64,000 bases of DNA from an uncultured SAR86 cluster bacterium (GCA_902557705.1 CACEBI010000002.1:1-64000), one strand, 5' to 3'. Positions 8,315 through 17,431 are shown, numbered from the stretch's first letter. Numbers and translations are program-made. Notes: generated by a model from the letters alone, not told the origin.

Positions 8315-9214
8315 ATGATCAATCAATCATCAAATCATCTATTTATGATTGAACCAGAAGTTTTTTATTCAAATGAGCAAACTGCTGATTCAAATCACTA
8401 CCAAAAAGATCATGATACTAAATTTACAAAAGATGATGTACTGAAAAAAGCTCTAGAAGAATTTCACGGGCTAAAAAATAAAATTGAAGAAAACGGTATT
8501 AGAGTTACATCAATGAAAGGTATTCCTGAATGTCCTGATCATATTTTTCCTAACTGGTTTATAACCTTTGAAGATAAAACTTTCCAACTATTTAGTATGA
8601 AAGCGAAAAATAGACGACTTGAAAAAACAAAGGAAATGATTGAATTTCTATCCTTGAATTATTCTATGAAAAGTGATTTATCTAAATATGAAAATAAAGG
8701 TCATTTTCTTGAAGCTACAAGCAGTATGGTTATTGATAGAGTCAACATGGTTGTTTATGCTGCTATTTCTTCAAGAACAAGCTCTGAATTAACCAAAAAA
8801 TGGTGTGACGATAATAATTATGAATTAGTGTTATTTGAAACTGAGAGCCACAAAGGTGATGCAATCTACCATACTGACGTATTTATGTATATTGGGCAAA
8901 AAATTATTGGTATCTGTTTTGATGTCATCCTTCCACAATATAGACAAATGGTTAGAGAAAAAGTAAGTAGATTTCATGACATATATGAAATAGAAGAAAA
9001 CCAAATTTTAGATTTTTGTGGAAACAGTCTTGAGGCAAGAAATGATTCTAATGAATACTTTTTAATTATGTCATCAAGAGCGTTTAATTCTTTAAATGAT
9101 AGTCAAAAAGAAAAGCTCTCAAAGTACTATAAAAAAATTATACATTCAGATTTAACCACGATAGAAAAGTATGGTGGCGGATCAGCTAGATGCATGCTTA
9201 ATGAACTCTTCTAA
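8315..9214 (+). CDS. ctlX: CtlX-like guanidino/ureido hydrolase (arginine deiminase superfamily)
   Basis: Protein of 299 residues of the guanidino-group-modifying enzyme superfamily, closest to the CtlX citrulline-utilization hydrolases. Markers: the FPNWF loop (substrate Asp/Asn region), LEATSSMVIDR (Glu then Asp), HTDVFM (catalytic His with Asp two residues on) and a C-terminal GGGSARCML holding the nucleophilic Cys near residue 294. CtlX is reported to make ornithine from citrulline; an arginine-directed activity is an alternative. The ATG follows a purine-rich GAGGGGAG site. It is divergent from rocD with a 41 bp gap, and a strong hairpin terminator follows the stop. Confidence 0.8.
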   Translation: MINQSSNHLFMIEPEVFYSNEQTADSNHYQKDHDTKFTKDDVLKKALEEFHGLKNKIEENGIRVTSMKGIPECPDHIFPNWFITFEDKTFQLFSMKAKNRRLEKTKEMIEFLSLNYSMKSDLSKYENKGHFLEATSSMVIDRVNMVVYAAISSRTSSELTKKWCDDNNYELVLFETESHKGDAIYHTDVFMYIGQKIIGICFDVILPQYRQMVREKVSRFHDIYEIEENQILDFCGNSLEARNDSNEYFLIMSSRAFNSLNDSQKEKLSKYYKKIIHSDLTTIEKYGGGSARCMLNELF

Positions 9215-9215
9215 A

Positions 9216-9243
9216 TCGGGGGCTTTGGCCCCCGACAAATTTT
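9216..9243. terminator. Rho-independent terminator, GC hairpin
   Basis: An 8 bp perfect stem (TCGGGGGC pairing with GCCCCCGA) closes a TTTG loop right after the ctlX stop, and an A/T run (CAAATTTT) follows. It lies between the convergent ctlX-like gene and the lipoprotein gene. The AT flanks on both sides could let it stop transcription from both directions. In this AT-rich window the GC hairpin stands out strongly. Confidence 0.9.
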
Positions 9244-9250
9244 AAATAAT

Positions 9251-10045
9251 TTACTCTTCGGTATTATTTAGCAGCATATAGCTGTCATATAAATCAGGAG
9301 AATTGCATGTAACTATTTCATCAAATTTTGCTTGCATTTCCTTACCATTTTCTAACCAATGCTCATTTCCAGCTTGTTTTGTTTCAAAATCTGAATGCCA
9401 GTTTCCCCACAATACATCAGCCTGGCTGTCTTCAAATTCTGGATAGTAAACACCATAGAAATATGGTCCACTTTCGATTCCATCAAGATATGTATTAAAT
9501 TCAACTACCGCAGCTCTCATGTCGGACCTGCTTTTTCCTTCATTAAAAGTACAAGCAAGAAATTCAGATGCAAAATAACCATTTTCACCCTCTACTTCTC
9601 CAAATGTATTTGCCGGTCTAGGCAAATAAAATGTCCATGGATATCTTCCTTCACCATCACATGAAATAACTGACTCATATTTTTCAGCCCATTCTATAAA
9701 TTCTGGATTTTCAGAAGACCATGCTTTATCAGCAGCTTCTTTAGATGGCCACATCAGCTCCCACCACCCATTATCAAAAGCATTGTTATCGCCCTTGGGT
9801 GCGTATACACCTGCCCATAATAAATCAGGAGAATGATTTAATTTTTTCCAAGCACCAAGCATTTCTCTTGCATTTTCATCAGAATAGTCAGGACCAGGGC
9901 TGCAAGCTAAAAACTCATTATAAAATGGTCCTTGATAAACTGGCCCCGAGGCATTATCAGACGAGTTTTCGTTTGATGGATTTGAACAACTAACTACAAA
10001 AAATATTGTAAATATTGCCAAAAAAGTTTTATTTTTAAAATTCAT
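9251..10045 (-). CDS. Lipoprotein with a tandemly duplicated domain
   Basis: Predicted lipoprotein of 264 residues: signal peptide with a lipobox ending VVSC (Cys about residue 20), then a Ser/Asn-rich linker. The mature part is two copies of one unit. Copy 1 (about 40-135) runs from EFLACSPGPDYS to VISCDG; copy 2 (about 155-255) runs from EFLACTFNEGKS to IVTCNS. Each has EFLAC at the start, a Gly-Val-Tyr turn, a Trp-rich core and a second Cys near the end, so each copy may hold one disulfide. The fold resembles small dimeric alpha/beta barrels, but I do not recognise the family. Function unknown; likely periplasmic or outer-membrane attached. Confidence 0.8.
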   Translation of the reverse strand: MNFKNKTFLAIFTIFFVVSCSNPSNENSSDNASGPVYQGPFYNEFLACSPGPDYSDENAREMLGAWKKLNHSPDLLWAGVYAPKGDNNAFDNGWWELMWPSKEAADKAWSSENPEFIEWAEKYESVISCDGEGRYPWTFYLPRPANTFGEVEGENGYFASEFLACTFNEGKSRSDMRAAVVEFNTYLDGIESGPYFYGVYYPEFEDSQADVLWGNWHSDFETKQAGNEHWLENGKEMQAKFDEIVTCNSPDLYDSYMLLNNTEE

Positions 10046-10122
10046 ATTTTTCCCTATTAAAATTAGATACTTTTAATACTAAGCTAATTTAGATACAAAA
10101 ATAAGAAAATTATGTATTAATT

Positions 10123-10974
10123 TTAAATATTATTTATCCAATTAGCTGTTGTTTTAGTGCCGCCAAGAGGGAAAAAATGAACTTTTTCTATATTAAAATT
10201 TGGATTATTGGCTTTATGGATCGCTAGTCCATTGATAACTTCATTTGGTTCATAAGGCAAAAGAAGTTTTGTAATATCTTTAGCTCTTTTTTGTAAAACC
10301 TTCATCGACGCTCCAACACCACACTCAATGGAATATCTAATTAAAGTTTGAAGTTTTGCTGGTCCTGCAATACCAATATGAACTGGAATATCAATATGCA
10401 TTTCCATAAGACTATTTGCCCATTTAATAATAGCATCTGAATCAAAACAAAATTGAGTTGCAATAGCCATTTGCGCATCTGTTCGTTTGGCATATTCATT
10501 CTTCCAAGATAAAGCCTTATTTACGTTATTATTTGTATTATCTTTATCGATATCTCTATTTCCTTCAGGGTGGCCAGCTATATGAATACGTTTAAAATTA
10601 AATTTATCAAAAAATTCTGTTTCTATTAATTGGATTGAAGAGTCAAATTCACCAATAGGTTTATTAGCTCCACCTGCAATCAACAGGGCCTCTTGAACAT
10701 TTGCTTCATCTGAGTATTGACTTATCCAACTCTCAAGCGTTTTCTTATTATCTATTATCCTTGCAGGAAAATGAGGCATTGGAATAAATCCCTCGTTTGT
10801 AATTTTTTTTGCAGTCTTAAGCATCTCTTCAAAGGGAGTTCCTTCAATATGGGCAATATATATTCTAGTATTGGCAGGAAGTACGTCTGCAAAATTTTCT
10901 ATTTTAGAAGCTGCATTTGGCGTTACTTCAATTGAGTAACCGTTTAAAAAATTTTTAACTACTTCAGAATTCAT
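10123..10974 (-). CDS. Methylenetetrahydrofolate reductase-like protein
   Basis: A 283-residue TIM-barrel protein of the MetF superfamily, divergent from housekeeping MetF. Visible MetF-like elements: YSIEVTP near residue 14 (the Glu sits where MetF has its catalytic Glu), IAGHPEGNRD, MAIATQFCFD (flavin-binding strand) and HIGIAGPA. These short MetF-like proteins occur in marine bacteria in C1 and demethylation pathways, so it may process methyl or methylene groups from an osmolyte rather than serve methionine synthesis. No demethylase gene is adjacent. It lies 23 bp downstream of tRNA-Ser on the same strand. Confidence 0.7.
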   Translation of the reverse strand: MNSEVVKNFLNGYSIEVTPNAASKIENFADVLPANTRIYIAHIEGTPFEEMLKTAKKITNEGFIPMPHFPARIIDNKKTLESWISQYSDEANVQEALLIAGGANKPIGEFDSSIQLIETEFFDKFNFKRIHIAGHPEGNRDIDKDNTNNNVNKALSWKNEYAKRTDAQMAIATQFCFDSDAIIKWANSLMEMHIDIPVHIGIAGPAKLQTLIRYSIECGVGASMKVLQKRAKDITKLLLPYEPNEVINGLAIHKANNPNFNIEKVHFFPLGGTKTTANWINNI

Positions 10975-10997
10975 AGACGTATTAAAGCATAAAAAAC

Positions 10998-11087
10998 TGG
11001 CGGAGAGTGAGGGATTCGAACCCTCGAACCAGTTACCCAGTTACCTCCTTAGCAGGGAGGCGCTTTCGACCACTCAGCCAACTCTCC
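10998..11087 (-). tRNA. serX: tRNA-Ser(GCU)
   Basis: A 90-nt class II tRNA with encoded CCA. The 7 bp acceptor stem is GGAGAGT/ACTCTCC with discriminator G. The D arm (GGCTGAGTGGTC), an anticodon stem around CTGCTAA (anticodon GCT), a long variable arm and the T loop GGTTCGAATCC are all present. The long variable arm and G73 are serine identity features, and GCT reads AGC/AGU codons. A TATAAT sequence (11107-11102 on the same strand) lies about 14 nt before the 5' end. Confidence 0.97.
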
Positions 11088-11101
11088 GAAATTGATGCAA
11101 G

Positions 11102-11107
11102 ATTATA
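11102..11107 (-). promoter_or_regulatory. -10 element for tRNA-Ser
   Basis: A perfect TATAAT hexamer on the minus strand about 14 nt before the mature tRNA-Ser 5' end, in the position expected for its -10 box. The upstream -35 region is an A/T run without a clear TTGACA, so only the -10 is called. Confidence 0.45.
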
Positions 11108-11133
11108 ACTCTTTGATAAAAAAAAATACTTAC

Positions 11134-12468
11134 TTATCTATCAAATTCTATTTGCATTCCTAGAGGAATATCATCTTTCACATGTCCATCCTCAAATACA
11201 ATATGTCCGTTACAGATTGTCATATGAATTGATGAGTTGAATGTCTTGCCTTCAAAGGGTGACCATCCGCATTTATAAAGAATATTATCTTTAGTTACTT
11301 GATATTTCTTATCTAGATCAATCACTACAAGATCAGCGTAACAACCCTCTCTAATATATCCCCTGTCTTTTACTTGAAACCTTTTTGCAACATTGTGAGT
11401 AGTTTTTTCAACTATTGTTTCGAGGGTTAATATGCCTTGGTGATAAAAATCCATTAATATCTGAAGCCCATGTTGAACTAGTGGCAGTCCTGCTGGTGCA
11501 TCTGGGTATTTCCTCATTTTTTCATCCCATGTATGTGGCGCATGATCTGTGGCAATAATGTCAATTTTATTTTCTAAAAGTGCTTTTATAAGCGCCTGTC
11601 TATCTGATTCTTCCTTAATAGATGGATTGCACTTAATTTGATTACCTAACTCAGCATAATCTTTTTCATTGAAGTGCATATGATGAACGCAAACCTCGGA
11701 AGTTATTTTTTTCCCGTTAACTTCTCCCTTGGTAAATAACTCCATTTCTTTTTCTGTTGTTAGATGGAAGACATGAAGATCGGAGTCATATTTCTTAGCA
11801 AGACTAACTGCAAGAGAGCTTGATAAATAGCAGCTCTCAACATCTCTTATTAAGTGATGGTGTTGAGCTGATAGATCATCTCCATATTTTTCAAGGAATA
11901 TTTTTTCATTATTCTTAACAGTCGTTTGATCTTCACAATGTGTAACAACAATCAATGGTGAATAGTTAAAAATATCATCAAGCGCATCAAGACTATCAAC
12001 AAGCATCTCTCCTGTAGAAGCACCCATAAAAACTTTTAATGCTGCTGCTTGATTAATATCAACTTTTTTAATTTCTTCAATATTTGTATTACTTGCTCCA
12101 AGATGGAAAGAATAATTAGATAAAGATTTTGTGCTTGCTATATCAAATTTTTTACTTAAATTTTCATTAGTTGTTGTTGTTGGATTGACATTAGGCATTT
12201 CAAAATAACTTGTCACACCACCAGCAAGACCTGCTCTTGATTCTGTTGCAATATCACCTTTATGAGTTAATCCAGGTTCTCTGAAGTGAACTTGATCATC
12301 AATTAGTCCAGGTAATACATACTTTCCATCAAGATCAATAGTTTTCTTTGTTTCAGAGTCTATAGAGTTACTAATTAATTCAATTCTATTATTTTTAATT
12401 GCAATATCTGATTCGATTATTTTGTTTTCATTAACAATTTTGCAATTTTGTAATACTAAGTCATACAT
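11134..12468 (-). CDS. pyrC: Dihydroorotase
   Basis: Amidohydrolase of 444 residues that cyclizes carbamoyl-aspartate to dihydroorotate in pyrimidine synthesis. It belongs to the larger dihydroorotase/allantoinase-like class: metal ligands DQVHFREPGLTHKGD (about 58-72), the probable carboxylated Lys in LKVFMGASTGEM, His ligands in VTHCEDQ and HVFHLTT, and ATDHAPH near residue 305 for the final Asp. The closing DLVVIDLDKKYQV segment is usual for the family. It starts 1 bp from the lysC stop, as the last gene of alaS-lysC-pyrC. Allantoinase or hydantoinase activity is the alternative. Confidence 0.85.
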   Translation of the reverse strand: MYDLVLQNCKIVNENKIIESDIAIKNNRIELISNSIDSETKKTIDLDGKYVLPGLIDDQVHFREPGLTHKGDIATESRAGLAGGVTSYFEMPNVNPTTTTNENLSKKFDIASTKSLSNYSFHLGASNTNIEEIKKVDINQAAALKVFMGASTGEMLVDSLDALDDIFNYSPLIVVTHCEDQTTVKNNEKIFLEKYGDDLSAQHHHLIRDVESCYLSSSLAVSLAKKYDSDLHVFHLTTEKEMELFTKGEVNGKKITSEVCVHHMHFNEKDYAELGNQIKCNPSIKEESDRQALIKALLENKIDIIATDHAPHTWDEKMRKYPDAPAGLPLVQHGLQILMDFYHQGILTLETIVEKTTHNVAKRFQVKDRGYIREGCYADLVVIDLDKKYQVTKDNILYKCGWSPFEGKTFNSSIHMTICNGHIVFEDGHVKDDIPLGMQIEFDR

Positions 12469-12469
12469 A

Positions 12470-13684
12470 TTAACTATCCAGATTAAATGCTTTATGGAGT
12501 GAAGTTACAGCCGTGTCTGTTTCATTTTCATCAATAACAATTGTTATTTTAATTTCTGAAGTACTTATCATTTGAATGTTTATTCCTGTTTCAGACAATG
12601 CTTTAAATGCAGTACTAGCAATTCCAGCGTGTGATCTCATACCAACACCAACAAGAGAAACTTTAGCAATACTTGAATCAATTAACAAATCATCAAATTG
12701 TATAGATGATTTCAAACCATTAACAACATCAGCAGCCATTGATTCATCTTCTTTTGAAACGGTAAATGTAAAATCTGTTTTTCCATTAACACTGACGTTT
12801 TGAACTATAACGTCAACTTCAATGTTTGCATCACTTAATGGTCCCAAAATGCCATAAGCCATTCCAGGAGTATCGCTAACTCCATGAAGTGTGAACTTCA
12901 CTTGATCCTTTTGAAAAGCTATTCCAGAAACTAAACCATTTTCCATATTTTTTTCCTCAAGAGATATTAGGGTGCCATCACCAGGCTCAAAACTTGATAA
13001 AACTCTAACAGGTACATTATATTTATTTGCAAACTCAACTGCTCTAATCTGAATTACTTTAGCACCCTGTCCTGCCATTTCAAGCATTTCTTCCATAGTA
13101 ATTACATCTATCTTCTTAGCTTCGGGAACTACTCTTGGATCAGTTGTATAAATGCCATCAACGTCAGTATAAATATCGCATCTTTCGGCACCTAATTGAG
13201 CAGCAATAGCTACAGCTGTTGTATCAGAACCACCTCTTCCAAGGGTTGTAACATCGCCAGACTCTGTAATACCTTGAAAACCCGTAATAATAGGAACAAT
13301 TCCTGCATCTAAAGTTTCTTGAATCTTTTTTCCATCAACATCAAGAATTCTTGCTTTAGAGTAGCTATCGGTTGTTCTCATTGAAATTTGTGAAGCGGAA
13401 TAAGATTTTGCTGGAACATCAATTTGTTGTAATGCCATAGCTAATAGTGCAGCACTTACTTTTTCACCCGTAGAAACAAGAGCATCAAATTCTCTTTTGC
13501 TAGGGTTGTCTCCAAAACTTTTTGCTAATTTAATTAATCTGTTAGTTTCCCCACTCATAGCAGAGACAACAACTACTATAGGATTATTTTTAGAGGCCTC
13601 TTTTACAATTTTTGCAACAGAAGCAATTCTCTCTTCTGAGCCAACAGAGGTTCCTCCAAACTTTTGAACAATGATATTAGACAT
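12470..13684 (-). CDS. lysC: Aspartokinase
   Basis: Aspartate kinase of 404 residues, the entry step to lysine, threonine and methionine. The N-terminal kinase signature IVQKFGGTSVGS (about 4-15), the VSTGEKVSAALLA and GFQGIT regions and the GRGGSDTTAVAIAAQLGA nucleotide/substrate loop are intact. It ends with two ACT domains (about 265-400) for feedback control by amino acids. Size is that of the class of separate monofunctional aspartokinases found beside alaS in Pseudomonas-like genomes. It lies 6 bp after alaS, so there is no room for a lysine riboswitch. The pathway partner asd is at 53151-54170. Confidence 0.96.
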   Translation of the reverse strand: MSNIIVQKFGGTSVGSEERIASVAKIVKEASKNNPIVVVVSAMSGETNRLIKLAKSFGDNPSKREFDALVSTGEKVSAALLAMALQQIDVPAKSYSASQISMRTTDSYSKARILDVDGKKIQETLDAGIVPIITGFQGITESGDVTTLGRGGSDTTAVAIAAQLGAERCDIYTDVDGIYTTDPRVVPEAKKIDVITMEEMLEMAGQGAKVIQIRAVEFANKYNVPVRVLSSFEPGDGTLISLEEKNMENGLVSGIAFQKDQVKFTLHGVSDTPGMAYGILGPLSDANIEVDVIVQNVSVNGKTDFTFTVSKEDESMAADVVNGLKSSIQFDDLLIDSSIAKVSLVGVGMRSHAGIASTAFKALSETGINIQMISTSEIKITIVIDENETDTAVTSLHKAFNLDS

Positions 13685-13690
13685 ATTTTC

Positions 13691-16267
13691 TTAGTTTGCG
13701 AGGGATTTTACTGAATTTAAAATAGAAGTCACGAATTCATTAGTATTTTTGCTTTCACCAGCTCCTTGAGCAAAATCTGGTCTTCCACCACCTTTACCTC
13801 CCAACTGTTCACAAAGCAATGAAACAACATCTTTAGCAGAAAGTTGATCAACTAAATTGTCAGTAACGCCTGAGACTAAAGCAACTTTTGAGCCAATTGC
13901 ATTCAGCAAAACAACACATCCTTTTGAAAGGCTAGCTTTTTTGTTATCTACTAAGCCTCTTAGAATCTTATTATCATCAGTAGAAACTTGCTCAACCTGT
14001 AATTGCCAATCATTAATATCATAAGTTTCTGAGAAAATTACTTTAACGGAGTTTGGCTGAGAGCCTCCTGATTTTTTTAGCTTTTTATTTTCTTCAATTA
14101 AAGCTTCCACTTTTTCTAACAACGCATCAGCAGGAACGTTTAATTTGCTCTGCAAGGAATCAGTAACTTCACGGACTTCATTAATATATTCAAGAGCTTG
14201 TTTGCCGCCAATAGCCTCAATTCTTCTAATTCCAGAAGCTACACTTGACTGATTAACAATTACAAAGACGCCAATATCTCCAGTTCTCTCAACATGTGTT
14301 CCACCGCAAAGCTCAACAGAAAAGGATTTTTCTCCCATTGTTAAAACCCTCACCTGATCTTCATACTTCTCACCAAATAATGCTTGAGCTCCTGAATTAA
14401 TAGCATCATCAAGGTTCATAACTTCTGTTTGAACTTCAACATTATTTAATAATTCTCTATTAACTATCTCTTCTATAGATGAAATTTCATTTTTAGTTAA
14501 TGGTTTTGAGTGTGAGAAATCAAATCTAAGTTTTGATTCATCAACTAATGAGCCTTTTTGCTGAACGTGATCACCAAGAACTTCTCGGAGAGCTGCATGT
14601 AACAAATGAGTAGATGAATGATGAATAGCTGTTGCTGCTCTTTTATCTTTTTCAACACTCATACTAATAACATCACCATTTTTAAGAGATCCTTTCTCAA
14701 TAATTGCCCTATGTAAAAACACTTTTCCTTGTTTTTTACAATCTAAAATAGTACCAGTTGTGTTTCCAGATATAAACCTCCCTGTATCACCAACTTGGCC
14801 TCCAGACTCTGCATAAAAAGGAGTCTTCTCACAAGCAATAAATACTTCATCAGATTCACTGACTTTATCAACTCTATCTTGATCTCTCCAAAGAACTAAT
14901 ACTTTAGATTCAGATTCAAGTGTTTCATAACCAAGAAATTCTGTTTCCTCTACACCAGCAGCAGCAGGCAATGAAGAAACAAAACTGCTTCCTGCTTTTG
15001 AAGTTAGTTTTTGTTGATTCATGGACTTATTAAAACCATCTTCATCAATTTTTAAACCTTTTTCTCTTGCGATATCAGCAGTCAGATCAAATGGGAATCC
15101 AAAGGTATCATGAAGCTTAAATACAACATCACCAGGAATAACCTCATTATCAAGTTTGGAAATAGCTGTCTCAAGAATATCAATACCCTTTTCAAGAGTC
15201 TCAAAAAACTTAACTTCTTCATCTTTAATTGTTTGCGCAATATGTTCTTTTTTCTCTTTAATTAATGGGTATGCTTCGCTCATTAGTTTTTCTAAATCAT
15301 CAACTAATTTATGTAAAAATGGTTTAGTTGCCCCCATCTTATAGCCGTGTCTAATGGCTCTTCTTAATATCCTTCTAAGTACATATCCTCTTCCTTCATT
15401 TTCAGGAAGTATTCCGTCAGCAATAAGAAAACTCACCGATCTAATATGATCAGATATAACCTTATGAGATTCACTTTCTTGATTACCTAAAACTCTGTTT
15501 GATGCGCTAATTAAATCTTTAAATAAATCAGTTTCATAATTTGAATTCACTCCCTGCATTACGGCAGCAATTCTTTCAAGACCCATACCTGTATCAACAG
15601 ACGGTTTGGGAAGTGGTGTTATGTTGCCTGAATCATCTCTATTGAATTGCATGAATACAAGATTCCATATTTCTACGAATCTATCTCCCTCATCACCTTC
15701 TGAACCTGGGGGAGTTCCCTCAATATGGTCGCCATGATCATAATAAATTTCAGAGCATGGGCCACATGGGCCTGTATCACCCATAGACCAAAAATTATCT
15801 TCATCTCCAAGCCTGACTATTCTTGAAGGGTCTACACCTATGACATCTATCCAAATTTTTTCTGCTTCATCATCATCTTTATATACAGAAATCCATAGTT
15901 TGTCTTTTTCAAGCTTAAGAACATCAGTTAAGAATTCCCATGCATATTTAATTGCGTCTTCTTTAAAATAATCACCAAAACTAAAATTACCCAACATCTC
16001 AAAAAATGTGTGATGCCTTAATGTATAGCCAACATTTTCAAGGTCGTTGTGTTTTCCACCAGCCCTAATACACCTTTGTGATGTTGTTGCTTTTGAGTAC
16101 TTTCTATTATCCGTTCCTAAAAAAACATCTTTAAATTGAACCATTCCAGCATTGGTAAATAAAAGGGTCTCATCATTAGCTGGTATTAACGGACTAGAAT
16201 CTACAACCTGATGATCTTTTGAATTAAAAAAGTCTAGAAAAGCTTGTCTTATATCACTCGTTTTCAT
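13691..16267 (-). CDS. alaS: Alanyl-tRNA synthetase
   Basis: Class II synthetase of 858 residues that charges tRNA-Ala, close to the usual 875. The catalytic N-terminus begins MKTSDIRQAFLDFF and includes RCIRAGGKHNDLENVG, and the motif 3 region has the VDTGMGLERIAAVMQG signature. The editing domain has the zinc motif HHSSTHLLHAALR (about 565-577) with CGGTHVERTGDIG further on. The C-Ala domain ends with the GGKGGGRPDFAQGAG glycine motif. It lies 1 bp after the gamma-carbonic anhydrase gene on the same strand and begins the alaS-lysC-pyrC stretch. Confidence 0.98.
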   Translation of the reverse strand: MKTSDIRQAFLDFFNSKDHQVVDSSPLIPANDETLLFTNAGMVQFKDVFLGTDNRKYSKATTSQRCIRAGGKHNDLENVGYTLRHHTFFEMLGNFSFGDYFKEDAIKYAWEFLTDVLKLEKDKLWISVYKDDDEAEKIWIDVIGVDPSRIVRLGDEDNFWSMGDTGPCGPCSEIYYDHGDHIEGTPPGSEGDEGDRFVEIWNLVFMQFNRDDSGNITPLPKPSVDTGMGLERIAAVMQGVNSNYETDLFKDLISASNRVLGNQESESHKVISDHIRSVSFLIADGILPENEGRGYVLRRILRRAIRHGYKMGATKPFLHKLVDDLEKLMSEAYPLIKEKKEHIAQTIKDEEVKFFETLEKGIDILETAISKLDNEVIPGDVVFKLHDTFGFPFDLTADIAREKGLKIDEDGFNKSMNQQKLTSKAGSSFVSSLPAAAGVEETEFLGYETLESESKVLVLWRDQDRVDKVSESDEVFIACEKTPFYAESGGQVGDTGRFISGNTTGTILDCKKQGKVFLHRAIIEKGSLKNGDVISMSVEKDKRAATAIHHSSTHLLHAALREVLGDHVQQKGSLVDESKLRFDFSHSKPLTKNEISSIEEIVNRELLNNVEVQTEVMNLDDAINSGAQALFGEKYEDQVRVLTMGEKSFSVELCGGTHVERTGDIGVFVIVNQSSVASGIRRIEAIGGKQALEYINEVREVTDSLQSKLNVPADALLEKVEALIEENKKLKKSGGSQPNSVKVIFSETYDINDWQLQVEQVSTDDNKILRGLVDNKKASLSKGCVVLLNAIGSKVALVSGVTDNLVDQLSAKDVVSLLCEQLGGKGGGRPDFAQGAGESKNTNEFVTSILNSVKSLAN

Positions 16268-16268
16268 T

Positions 16269-16787
16269 TTAGTATGAAGCTAAGTCCTTATATTTCTTAT
16301 AATTTTCTATGTAATGATGTGCTCCAAGTGACACCATTTTCTGTTCCTCATCATTAAGGGTTTTCTTGATTTTACCAGGCATACCAAGAACCATTGATCC
16401 ATCTGGAATTTCCATACCTTCAGTTACTAATGCTTTGGCTCCAATAATACAGTTTTTTCCTATCTTTGCTCCATTAAGAACAACAGACCCAATACCAATC
16501 AAACTTCCATCTCCAATTTCACAACCGTGAAGCATTACCATGTGCCCTACGGTAACATGTTTTCCAATAATGCATTTATAACCTGGATCGGTATGAATAA
16601 TTGAACCGTCTTGCACATTTGATCCTTCTCCAACAATTATTGGTTCATTGTCTCCTCTTATTGTTGTGTTAAACCAAATACTTGCATCTTTAGCAAGTTG
16701 AACATCGCCAATAACTGTTGCACTTGGTGCAATAAAAAAATCTTCACCATCTGTTTTAAGCTTTTTTTCACCAAGTTCAATAATCAT
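16269..16787 (-). CDS. yrdA: Gamma-carbonic anhydrase family protein (YrdA-like)
   Basis: Left-handed beta-helix protein of 172 residues built of hexapeptide repeats, similar to E. coli YrdA/CaiE and gamma-carbonic anhydrases. Markers are the ATVIGDVQLAKDASIWFNTTIRGD opening, followed by the metal-site histidines in IIHTD, VGHMVMLHGCEIGDG, and the closing GMPGKIKK. It probably forms a zinc-bound homotrimer; whether it hydrates CO2 or acts as an acyltransferase-like scaffold is not settled for this family. The start overlaps the end of the Nudix gene by 11 bp, so the two are coupled. Confidence 0.88.
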   Translation of the reverse strand: MIIELGEKKLKTDGEDFFIAPSATVIGDVQLAKDASIWFNTTIRGDNEPIIVGEGSNVQDGSIIHTDPGYKCIIGKHVTVGHMVMLHGCEIGDGSLIGIGSVVLNGAKIGKNCIIGAKALVTEGMEIPDGSMVLGMPGKIKKTLNDEEQKMVSLGAHHYIENYKKYKDLASY

Positions 16788-17379
16788 ATTGTTCTCTAAT
16801 AATGTCTAAATCCTCTTCTATACCTGCGTCAAAGCATGTATTGACGAAATCTGCTGTAATCATTGCAGTTAAGCCCCAAATTATTTGGTCATTATAAACC
16901 CAACTTGGAACTATTACATTTCTATTCTTTCTTTCTATCTTGTGAAGCTTGGCATTTTTTTTATTAGTAAGGAATTCTAGCGGAACGGTGAAAATTTTTT
17001 CTATTTCATCGTTATCTACTAAGTTTTGTTTTTTTGTTATTAAGCCTACACAAGGATTCACTTCAATTTTATGTTTTGAAACTAAATAGTTTAATGAGCC
17101 AGCCAAAACTACATCCTCTGTATTTAAATTTATTTCCTCATTAGATTCTCTCAATGCTGTTTCATGCAAATTTTTATCTTGCTCTTCCCATTTACCTCCT
17201 GGAAAGCTTACCTCTCCTGAGTGAGTAGAAAGTTTGGTAGATCTTTGAGTAAAAATTATTTCCGGGTTTTTTATGTATTCATCGTGATACAAAATACCTA
17301 TAAAGACTCCAGCCTTTTTAAGGGAAGTTGATTCAATAGGATTTAGTTTTTCAAGCTTTTGCTTTATGCTGTCTAACAT
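16777..17379 (-). CDS. nudL: Nudix CoA pyrophosphatase-like hydrolase
   Basis: Nudix hydrolase of 200 residues. The UPF0035/CoA-specific signature FTQRSTKLSTHSGEVSFPGG precedes and overlaps a full Nudix box (GGKWEEQ..LHETALRESNEEINL, about 63-88), which is the pattern of NudL/YeaB-type enzymes that cleave CoA to phosphopantetheine and 3',5'-ADP. The C-terminal part has WGLTAMI, also typical of this family. It is the first gene of a minus-strand run nudL-yrdA-alaS-lysC-pyrC, divergent from another Nudix gene with a 52 bp gap. Confidence 0.85.
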   Translation of the reverse strand: MLDSIKQKLEKLNPIESTSLKKAGVFIGILYHDEYIKNPEIIFTQRSTKLSTHSGEVSFPGGKWEEQDKNLHETALRESNEEINLNTEDVVLAGSLNYLVSKHKIEVNPCVGLITKKQNLVDNDEIEKIFTVPLEFLTNKKNAKLHKIERKNRNVIVPSWVYNDQIIWGLTAMITADFVNTCFDAGIEEDLDIIREQYDY

Positions 17380-17431
17380 CAGGTACAGTTTAACTTCTTA
17401 AACGACCTTATACTATTTAGGAATATAAAAA

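Noticed and set aside
9301-9340. Third ECF promoter (TGTAAC at about 9308)
   Set aside because: No CGTTAT or similar at 15-17 bases downstream, and it lies within the lipoprotein gene.
13684-13691. Lysine riboswitch before lysC
   Set aside because: Only 6 bases separate alaS and lysC, so no leader can exist.
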